NCBI GenBank assembly: GCA_964537205.1
Contig: CAZHZH010000026.1
Location: 1-30,771 of the forward strand
DNA length: 30,771 nucleotides
Source of the DNA: Colivivens sp964537205
GTDB lineage: Bacteria > Bacteroidota > Bacteroidia > Bacteroidales > Bacteroidaceae
Reading direction: 5' to 3'
A model generated the notes under the pieces. It was not told the origin of the DNA and did not search any database. It was given only the letters and a program-made list of their open reading frames with translations. Below are positions 25,099-30,771 of the stretch, one piece after another; within the stretch, counting starts at the first letter, position 1, and every line of letters begins with the position of its first letter. The translations under genes were made by a program, and so were the position numbers.

Positions 25099-25819
25099 GT
25101 GCTTGAGTGTATGCTATGATAATTTTGTTTATTTCTTCGTTGTATTTCTTGTATGTCGTTTTCTTTACGATCACCCGCATCTCCGCCATTGTGGATGTGG
25201 CTATGCGGTTTGCGCCTTTCTTTTCGCATTCTGTTGCGAAAGGTTCTGGCAGTATCGCCCCGTCATATTGGTTGAGGTTGAGCATTTTCGCCCTTAGTGC
25301 TATGTTGTTTATTTGAGGTCGGTTGAGAAATTCCCTGTTGATTTTTGCTTGGTCCATTATCTTGTCTGCGTAATGGTCGACCGCGGAGTTGCGTGCCACC
25401 GCTATTATACGCTCCTTCAAGTTGCTGATCGATTTTATACGTGATGATTTAGTTGTCATCACCGACAATGTAAGACTGTCGGAAACGACTGATATGAGTG
25501 AGTCTCCGTTTAGTTGCGCTTGTAAAAAACTGGTCTTAACTGAATCGGTAACAAGCATGTGTACGCTGCCGTTCATGAACGCGGTGTCGGCGTCCATGGC
25601 TGACATGAATGTATCAAGGCATACTTCCACTCCAAGTGAGTCGAACAATCCTTGTCCCATCGCCATGCGGAATGGCTCGCATTCGTTTGTTGGCAGTATG
25701 GCGATGTGGATGGCCAGCGAGTCGGAGTCGTTTTGTTTATTATTAGTGAAACTGCCGTACTGACACGAACAAAGCATGTACAGTACGACAGTATAAAACA
25801 ATGTATGTATAAATTTCAT
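25076..25819 (-). CDS. Lipoprotein resembling ABC-transporter substrate-binding proteins (NMT1/SsuA-like)
   Basis: 247 residues. A lipoprotein signal (hydrophobic FYTVVLYML, then CSC) predicts anchoring to the envelope. The remainder shows a type 2 periplasmic-binding-protein pattern: HIAILPTNECEPFRMAMGQGLFDSLGVEV resembles the opening of NMT1/taurine-binding proteins, and DADTAFMNGSVHMLVTD, SISNLKERIIAVARNSAVDHYAD and QYDGAILPEPFATECEKKGA match later strands and the hinge. The ligand is unknown. No permease or ATPase gene is nearby, so it is an orphan. It lies 40 bases after pgk and overlaps the TPR gene by 23 bases. Confidence 0.75.
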   Translation of the reverse strand: MKFIHTLFYTVVLYMLCSCQYGSFTNNKQNDSDSLAIHIAILPTNECEPFRMAMGQGLFDSLGVEVCLDTFMSAMDADTAFMNGSVHMLVTDSVKTSFLQAQLNGDSLISVVSDSLTLSVMTTKSSRIKSISNLKERIIAVARNSAVDHYADKIMDQAKINREFLNRPQINNIALRAKMLNLNQYDGAILPEPFATECEKKGANRIATSTMAEMRVIVKKTTYKKYNEEINKIIIAYTQAHGKQQHI

Positions 25820-25859
25820 GTCAGGTTGTTACGTGCATGGAATATTTACACTTCTGGTT

Positions 25860-27110
25860 TTATTTTTCGCCTGTGATGGCTGCGACTCCAGGAAGTACTT
25901 TGCCTTCTATCGCCTCTAACAGTGCGCCGCCGCCAGTTGAAATGTATGAAACCTTGTCGGCGAGTCCGAACTTGTTGACGCATGCCACAGAGTCGCCGCC
26001 GCCTATGAGCGAGAACGCGCCTTCTGCTGTCGCTTCGGCCACTGCTTCACCTACTGCGCGCGAGCCTGCGCAGAAGTTGTCGAATTCAAATACGCCTGCA
26101 GGTCCGTTCCAAAGAATGGTCTTTGCTCCCTTGATGGCTTTTGCGAATGCTTTTTGTGTCTCTGGTCCTGCATCGAGTCCCTCCCATCCGTCAGGTATGG
26201 CGTTTGACGGGCAGATCAACTGTTTTGCATCGTTACTGAACGAGTCGCCGCAAATGGAGTCTGTACCCAAAATGAGTTCTACTCCGTTTTCCTTCGCAAG
26301 TTTTTCTACGTTGAGGGCTACGTCGAGCTTGTCAAGCTCTACGATTGAGTTTCCTATACTGCCTCCGTGTGCCTTGGCGAACGTGTAAGTCATACCGCCG
26401 CAAAGGATCAGCTTGTCTACCTTGCCGAGCAGGTTCTCTATGATCCCTATCTTTGATGATACTTTTGAGCCTCCCATGATGGCAACGAAAGGACGCTTGA
26501 TGTTCTTGAGCACGTTGTCAACTGCTTGTACTTCCTTCTCCATGAGGAGTCCCAACATCTTGTCGTCTTTGTCGAAGTAGTCTGCGATTACCGCTGTAGA
26601 AGCGTGTTTGCGGTGTGCGGTGCCGAAGGCGTCCATAACGTAACAGTCGGCATAACTTGCGAGTTTCTTCGCAAACGCTTTCTGACGTTCTTTCATTTCC
26701 TTTTTGGCCTCTTCATAGCCAGGGGCTTCCTTGTCTATACCAACTGGTTTTCCTTCTTCTTCAGGATAGAAGCGGAGGTTTTCAAGGAGCAATACCTCGC
26801 CTTTCTTCAAACTTGCAGCCGCATCGTCGGCTTTTGCACAGTCCGGAGCGAATTTTACAGGCACTCCGAGAGCTTTGCTTACTGCGTCTACGATCTGCGA
26901 GAGTGACAATTCCGGCTTGACCTTGCCTTTTGGCTTGCCCATGTGCGACATGATGATTAGTGATCCTCCCTTCTCAAGTATCAGCTTGAGTGTCGGCAGG
27001 GCACCGTTGATACGTGTCATGTCTGTGATTTTCCCATCTTGAATTGGCACGTTGAAGTCCACGCGTACGATGGCTTTCTTTCCATCGAAGTTGTAATCTC
27101 TGATATTCAT
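25860..27110 (-). CDS. pgk: Phosphoglycerate kinase
   Basis: Glycolytic enzyme that transfers phosphate from 1,3-bisphosphoglycerate to ADP, in the cytoplasm. 416 residues, normal length. It shows the N-domain substrate site RVDFNVP (about 17-23), MSHMGKPKG, LLENLRFYPEEE, the DAFGTAHRKHAS block, AIMGGSKVSSKIG, the nucleotide-site WNGPAGVFE and the C-terminal GGGDSVACVNKFG. All are intact. A -7 box lies at 27159-27167, upstream of the ATG and downstream of nth. The genes after it, down to tamL, follow with gaps of at most 40 bases and no visible terminators, so pgk appears to head a five-gene unit. Confidence 0.98.
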   Translation of the reverse strand: MNIRDYNFDGKKAIVRVDFNVPIQDGKITDMTRINGALPTLKLILEKGGSLIIMSHMGKPKGKVKPELSLSQIVDAVSKALGVPVKFAPDCAKADDAAASLKKGEVLLLENLRFYPEEEGKPVGIDKEAPGYEEAKKEMKERQKAFAKKLASYADCYVMDAFGTAHRKHASTAVIADYFDKDDKMLGLLMEKEVQAVDNVLKNIKRPFVAIMGGSKVSSKIGIIENLLGKVDKLILCGGMTYTFAKAHGGSIGNSIVELDKLDVALNVEKLAKENGVELILGTDSICGDSFSNDAKQLICPSNAIPDGWEGLDAGPETQKAFAKAIKGAKTILWNGPAGVFEFDNFCAGSRAVGEAVAEATAEGAFSLIGGGDSVACVNKFGLADKVSYISTGGGALLEAIEGKVLPGVAAITGEK

Positions 27111-27158
27111 AGCTTATTGTGATTAAAAAATAATGTTCGTTTATGCACATATTTGTTT

Positions 27159-27167
27159 GCAAAGATA
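27159..27167 (-). promoter_or_regulatory. -7 promoter box of pgk
   Basis: The minus strand reads TATCTTTGC about 49 bases upstream of the pgk ATG, in the 79-base gap after nth. No clear -33 element. Confidence 0.6.
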
Positions 27168-27189
27168 GTGAATTTCTGTGACATGTAGT

Positions 27190-27918
27190 TTATTGAAAAC
27201 CGCTTTTTTTGCAAAACTGACTTTTCTGCGCTTCATTGACGTTGATGTCCGCCTGTTTTTGTACCTTCATATTTCGTTTGTGAGCTGCCGTGAATGTCTC
27301 GCAAAAGTCTCTGAGTCCGCATTGGTCGCACTTCGGCTTAACGGCTTTGCATACGTATCTGCCGTGGAGTATCAGCCAATGGTGCGCCAGTGACAATAGA
27401 TGTGGAGGCAGAGCTTTTGTCAGCTCTTTCTCTACACTGAATGGCGTGGTGCAGTGTTTGGACACCAGTCCCAGGCGGTGGCTGACTCTGAACACGTGTG
27501 TGTCCACGGGCATCGTCTCTTTTCCAAATGCGACGCTCATTACTACGTTTGCCGTTTTTCTGCCCACTCCGGGCAGTTTGGTCAGACTGTCCATGTCTGA
27601 CGGCACTTTCCCGTTGAAGTCTTCCACCAACATTCGTGACAGCTCAATCAGATGTAACGCCTTGCTGTTGGGGTAGCTGACGCTGCCAATATAGTGCAGC
27701 ACTTGGCCTGTGGTTGCCGAAGCAAGGGCCTGTGGGGCGGGGAAGGCTTCGAACAATGCGGGAGTAACCATGTTCACTCTTTTGTCGGTACATTGTGCGC
27801 TTAGGACTACTGCCACTAACAATTGAAAGGCCGACTCGTAGTGCAGTTCGGTTTTGGCGTCGGGCATCTCGCGTTGGAAATATGCGATTATGCTGTCAAT
27901 TCTTTCTCGTTTCGTCAT
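27190..27918 (-). CDS. nth: Endonuclease III (DNA glycosylase/AP lyase)
   Basis: Removes oxidised pyrimidines from DNA and nicks the abasic site. 242 residues. The helix-hairpin-helix LPGVGRKTANVV carries the catalytic Lys121, and VDTHVFRV carries the catalytic Asp139. The iron-sulphur loop C-x6-C-x2-C-x5-C (C190, C197, C200, C206) is complete. About 30 residues follow the last Cys, a basic and polar tail longer than in E. coli Nth. It diverges from rpoD; the gap between the two starts is 102 bases and holds both promoters. Confidence 0.97.
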   Translation of the reverse strand: MTKRERIDSIIAYFQREMPDAKTELHYESAFQLLVAVVLSAQCTDKRVNMVTPALFEAFPAPQALASATTGQVLHYIGSVSYPNSKALHLIELSRMLVEDFNGKVPSDMDSLTKLPGVGRKTANVVMSVAFGKETMPVDTHVFRVSHRLGLVSKHCTTPFSVEKELTKALPPHLLSLAHHWLILHGRYVCKAVKPKCDQCGLRDFCETFTAAHKRNMKVQKQADINVNEAQKSQFCKKSGFQ

Positions 27919-27938
27919 CTGAACTCCTTATTTTTTAC

Positions 27939-27946
27939 AAAGTAAA
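27939..27946 (-). promoter_or_regulatory. Probable -7 box of nth
   Basis: The minus strand reads TTACTTTG, one mismatch from TAnnTTTG, 21-28 bases before the nth ATG. Weaker than the other boxes in this window. Confidence 0.4.
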
Positions 27947-27989
27947 TAAAATTTTTCGGGACAATCACTCACTGAAAGCATTTTTGTTG

Positions 27990-27998
27990 TAAATTTGC
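27990..27998 (+). promoter_or_regulatory. -7 promoter box of rpoD
   Basis: TAAATTTGC matches TAnnTTTG and lies 22 bases before the rpoD ATG at 28021, giving a very short leader. No strong -33 element. Confidence 0.6.
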
Positions 27999-28020
27999 AC
28001 GCTAATTCGAACATGTAAGA

Positions 28021-28881
28021 ATGAGACAATTAAAAATTACAAAGAGCATCACCAATCGTGAAAGTGCGTCACTTGACAAGTACCTTCAAGAGATTGGTCG
28101 TGAGGAATTGATAACGGTTGAAGAAGAGGTCGAACTTGCCGCGCGTATTAGAAAAGGCGACAGAAAGGCGTTGGAAAAACTTACCAAAGCCAATTTGCGT
28201 TTCGTCGTTTCTGTGGCCAAACAGTATCAGAATCAGGGATTGAGCCTGCCCGACTTGATCAATGAGGGCAATCTCGGCTTAATCAAGGCGGCTGAGAAAT
28301 TCGATGAGACACGCGGATTCAAATTCATCTCATACGCCGTATGGTGGATACGACAGAGTATCCTGCAGGCGTTGGCGGAGCAGGCGCGCATTGTGCGGCT
28401 TCCCCTTAACCAGGTAGGGTCGCTCAATAAGATATCAAAGGCCCTCGCCAAGTTCGAACAGGAGAACGAGCGCCGTCCGTCTTCGGAAGAGCTTGCCGGA
28501 CTTATCGGGCTTCCTGTCGAAAAAATAGGTGATACGTTGAAGGTGCAGGGACGGCATATCAGTGTCGACGCTCCGTTTGTGGAGGGTGAGGACAACAGTT
28601 TGCTCGACGTGCTGGTCAATGATGACAGCCCGATGGCCGACAAAACCCTTGTCAATGAGTCGCTGTCAAAAGAAATCGACCGTGCGCTCGATACGCTCTC
28701 ACCTCGTGAGAAAGACATCATTCGTATGTTCTTCGGAATAGGCGGTCCGGAACGCACGTTAGAAGAGATCGGTCAGGAGTTCGGTCTCACGCGCGAGCGT
28801 GTACGCCAAATAAAGGAAAAAGCTATTCGCCGCTTGCGTCAGAACTCGCGAAGCCGCTTACTCAAATCTTATTTAGGATAA
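28021..28881 (+). CDS. rpoD: Primary sigma factor (sigma-70 / SigABfr type)
   Basis: Directs RNA polymerase to housekeeping promoters. 286 residues, the short Bacteroidetes form without region 1.1. Region 1.2 is SLDKYLQEIGREELITVEEE. Region 2 contains NLRFVVSVAKQYQNQGL, DLINEGNLGLIKAAEKFD and the -10-recognising FISYAVWWIRQSI. Region 3 starts near RIVRLPLNQ. Region 4 is LSPREKDIIRMFFG with the helix-turn-helix LEEIGQEFGLTRERVRQI. It is the factor expected to read the TAnnTTTG boxes listed here. A small exported-protein gene starts 6 bases after its stop, so the downstream genes may be cotranscribed. Confidence 0.98.
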   Translation: MRQLKITKSITNRESASLDKYLQEIGREELITVEEEVELAARIRKGDRKALEKLTKANLRFVVSVAKQYQNQGLSLPDLINEGNLGLIKAAEKFDETRGFKFISYAVWWIRQSILQALAEQARIVRLPLNQVGSLNKISKALAKFEQENERRPSSEELAGLIGLPVEKIGDTLKVQGRHISVDAPFVEGEDNSLLDVLVNDDSPMADKTLVNESLSKEIDRALDTLSPREKDIIRMFFGIGGPERTLEEIGQEFGLTRERVRQIKEKAIRRLRQNSRSRLLKSYLG

Positions 28882-28887
28882 GTGCTT

Positions 28888-29454
28888 ATGCTGACATCAC
28901 TGAAAACATTCATCCTCGTCTCGATGCTAATGATGATGCCAATGCTGTCGTATTGCCAAGTCGCAAATGACGGCGTTGGATTGATGCCTCCGCCTGAAGG
29001 CAGGGCCGGGGAAAAGGGCAAGGCGGTTAAACCGCCAAAGACGAAGATGACAAAGGAGGAAAAAATAAAGGCAAAACAGATAGAGATGAAGAACGCGGCG
29101 GTTTATCTGACTCCTGTATACATGTTCTGCATATCGGCTGAGTTCGGCGATTCAATGGTGTATTTCACAAGCATACAAGAAATCGACAGTGCCCAGCTGA
29201 CAAAGAAGTACGACTTCCTATACTATCGTTCATACTATAGCCGCCAGTTTATCGACTGGCTTGCGACTGCTTACGGCACACAGAACCAAACCTCCGCCGT
29301 GTTCTACGACAAGGACCGGAAGAGACTGATGAAACGTTTCACCAAGCTGCTGAAGAAATACGAAGAGGCGAAGAATGGTATGCGTGTGGTTTTTATTACT
29401 GAGGACAGATTTAAACTACAATCGGTTACTGACTTGTCAAATGTCGTTATATAA
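28888..29454 (+). CDS. Exported protein of unknown function
   Basis: About 188 residues. I chose the ATG at 28888 rather than the GTG at 28882, which directly abuts the rpoD stop; both are in frame. A signal peptide (TFILVSMLMMMPMLSYC, cleavage near YCQ) is followed by a Pro/Lys-rich, very basic segment (about residues 30-65, with KAVKPPKTKMTKEEKIKAKQ). A compact domain comes next with VYMFCISAEFGDSMVYFTSI and YYSRQFIDWLATAYG, then a Lys-rich helical KRFTKLLKKYEE. I recognise it only as resembling uncharacterised Bacteroidales proteins and assign no function. It overlaps the following C11 gene by 14 bases, which suggests coordinated expression. Confidence 0.8.
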   Translation: MLTSLKTFILVSMLMMMPMLSYCQVANDGVGLMPPPEGRAGEKGKAVKPPKTKMTKEEKIKAKQIEMKNAAVYLTPVYMFCISAEFGDSMVYFTSIQEIDSAQLTKKYDFLYYRSYYSRQFIDWLATAYGTQNQTSAVFYDKDRKRLMKRFTKLLKKYEEAKNGMRVVFITEDRFKLQSVTDLSNVVI

Positions 29455-30700
29455 ACTTCATGGCGGAGCAAGTAAATGTTTGATTCTCTATTCTTGCTTG
29501 ATGGTGGTCGTCGCCTCTTTGACCTTGACTGCTGCTTGCGGCAAGGACGATAATGGCGAGGAAACGACTCCGTCTCGCTCCGTGTTGGTTTATGTCGTCG
29601 CCGAGAATTCGTTGAAGGACTTTGTACAGGCTGATATCAACGAGATGCTTGCTGCCAAAGCTCAATTGGGAGATGACGACCGTCTGGTTGTTTATGTTGA
29701 TGACACTGGATACCCCCGGGTTTATGAGATCACCAACAAGACAGATGCTGTATCTTACTCGTCGTTGCAACCCAAGCTTGCGTACTCTGACGAAATGGAT
29801 TCCGCCTCGCCCGAGACTTTTTCCGAAGTCCTTTCCTATTTCTTCAGCAACTATCAGGCAGACAGCTACGGCCTTGTGATGTGGTCGCATGGCTCTGGTT
29901 GGATAAACGACCCGGACAACGCCAGTGACGAGTCGGCACAAATACGCCGTCGCAAGACGTTTGGAGTAGACAACGGGCACAACTCGACATCCAATTCGGG
30001 CAGCCGTATGGAAATCAAGGATATGGTTTCCGTACTTTCCAATTTTCCAAAGTTGGAATTTGTCTTGTTCGACGCTTGTTTCATGCAGACCATGGAAGTG
30101 GCTTACGAATTACGCGGCAATGCAAAATACATTATAGGCTCACCTGCCGAGACTCCCGCACAGGGTGCGCCATACCAGAACGTAGTTGAACCTATGTTCG
30201 CCAACCCTTTCTCCCCTCAGGCTGTAGCCTACAACTACTATGCTTATTATGGATCGGGTTCTTACGGTGTCGTGATTTCTGTGGTCAAGACTGACGCTTT
30301 CCCGGCTTACGTTGGCATGATGGACGACTTGTTCGCACGCTATGAGTTCCTTGACGATTCCTTGTACGCTGACTGCCTCGACTACTATTTGTATCAGTGG
30401 AACTCCTTGTCTTATTCTGATGTCATACATTATCCTGACTATTATGATGTACAGGCAATAATGCTTAAAGTTCTGTCCTCCACAGACTATTCATTATGGA
30501 AGACGGCTTTTGACGCGCTTGTGCCATACAAATATGCGTCGTCCGGATGGTATAGCGCATACAATCGGGACACAATGGAAATCATCTATGACCAATGTGG
30601 CGGCATCAGCATGTACTTGCCGCTTGAGAAATACAAGTCGCTGCCCTTCTATCAGTACTACTATCAAACAGCGTGGGGCAGTCTGTTTGATATAAAATAA
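29441..30700 (+). CDS. C11 (clostripain-family) cysteine peptidase, lipoprotein
   Basis: About 419 residues from the ATG at 29441; an upstream in-frame ATG at 29375 lies deep inside the previous gene and gives no sensible signal. An alternative start is ATG 29501. The N-terminus is a lipoprotein signal ending LTAAC, so the protein is probably tethered to the envelope. The caspase-like C11 core is clear: VLVYVVAENSL, then the catalytic His in MWSHGSGW (residue 150) and the catalytic Cys in LFDACFMQTMEVAYEL (213). The segment SPAETPAQGAPY follows and closes the S1 pocket. A basic RRRK (169-172) lies between the two catalytic residues, where C11 relatives are autoprocessed. Clan CD enzymes of this group usually cut after Arg or Lys; that preference is inferred. 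Confidence 0.88.
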   Translation: MSLYKLHGGASKCLILYSCLMVVVASLTLTAACGKDDNGEETTPSRSVLVYVVAENSLKDFVQADINEMLAAKAQLGDDDRLVVYVDDTGYPRVYEITNKTDAVSYSSLQPKLAYSDEMDSASPETFSEVLSYFFSNYQADSYGLVMWSHGSGWINDPDNASDESAQIRRRKTFGVDNGHNSTSNSGSRMEIKDMVSVLSNFPKLEFVLFDACFMQTMEVAYELRGNAKYIIGSPAETPAQGAPYQNVVEPMFANPFSPQAVAYNYYAYYGSGSYGVVISVVKTDAFPAYVGMMDDLFARYEFLDDSLYADCLDYYLYQWNSLSYSDVIHYPDYYDVQAIMLKVLSSTDYSLWKTAFDALVPYKYASSGWYSAYNRDTMEIIYDQCGGISMYLPLEKYKSLPFYQYYYQTAWGSLFDIK

Positions 30701-30761
30701 ATAAGGTGTCTGCACATCCCAATGCGCTTGCGTCCACATCAGCAGTCAGATTAACGACAAA

Positions 30762-30771
30762 ATGAAAACTT
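30762..30771 (+). CDS. Possible start of a further gene, cut by the right edge
   Basis: An ATG AAA ACT run begins at 30762 after an A-rich leader, 61 bases beyond the C11 stop with no terminator between. Only three codons are visible, so this is a guess from position and the typical MKT opening of exported Bacteroidetes proteins. Confidence 0.22.

Noticed and set aside
25837..26388. Open frame of 183 codons antisense to pgk
   Set aside because: It lies wholly opposite a clear pgk, has Ser/Ala/Pro-rich low-information content, and its first codons overlap the pgk end. It is a shadow of codon bias.
28233..28757. Open frame of 174 codons antisense to rpoD
   Set aside because: It is opposite the most conserved sigma regions, is Ser/Arg-rich, and resembles no protein family.
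29447..29980. Open frame of 177 codons antisense to the C11 protease gene
   Set aside because: It overlaps the lipoprotein signal and catalytic-domain coding region; no motifs or own promoter.

Overview
The window looks like a chromosomal housekeeping segment of a Bacteroidales bacterium, probably Prevotellaceae-like. The genus-level guess is weak. The phylum rests on several signs. The -7 promoter boxes read TAnnTTTG. The primary sigma factor is short (286 aa) and lacks region 1.1. There is a TamL-type outer-membrane lipoprotein, a large-P1-domain YidC, and a set of Bacteroidetes-type secreted peptidases. I see no rRNA, tRNA, CRISPR array, insertion sequence or phage genes, and no gene-free stretch over 300 bases apart from the one holding a decayed glycosidase gene.

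Layout. (1) 1-2.2 kb, plus strand: the 3' three-quarters of guaA, then a decayed GH31 glycosidase (signal peptide and C-terminal tail only, in different frames), then an exported nitroreductase-family protein closed by a hairpin terminator. (2) 2.3-6.2 kb, plus: a DUF2023 protein and a 1.1-kilo-residue nuclease-helicase of Dna2-like architecture, each with its own good Bacteroidetes promoter. The helicase runs head-on into recA and the two share a bidirectional terminator. (3) 6.2-10.6 kb, minus: recA, and upstream of it a POT peptide transporter followed by a COG2509-type FAD protein. (4) 10.7-19.7 kb, minus: aspS, yidC, a secreted S9 dipeptidyl-peptidase-like enzyme, an MFSD1-like MFS carrier and a second POT transporter, closed by a clear terminator at 10641-10671. 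(5) 19.8-27.1 kb, minus: pgk, an orphan substrate-binding-protein-like lipoprotein, a TPR protein, a SpoU/TrmH RNA methyltransferase and tamL, tightly packed and partly overlapping, apparently read from a pgk promoter. (6) 27.2-30.8 kb: nth (minus) diverges from rpoD (plus). rpoD is followed by a small exported protein of unknown function and a C11 clostripain-family lipoprotein.

How the genes fit together. The clearest theme is peptide use. A periplasmic S9 peptidase, an MFSD1-like carrier (its eukaryotic relative transports dipeptides) and a POT carrier lie consecutively on one strand, and a second POT gene follows just beyond the terminator. A C11 protease lies at the far right. The second theme is DNA maintenance: recA, the nuclease-helicase and nth. 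The third is envelope biogenesis: yidC and tamL. I found no convincing undescribed defence or mobile system. The parts most worth a second look are the GH31 relic, the nuclease-helicase beside recA, the peptide cluster, and one POT protein that has lost the first glutamate of its signature motif.
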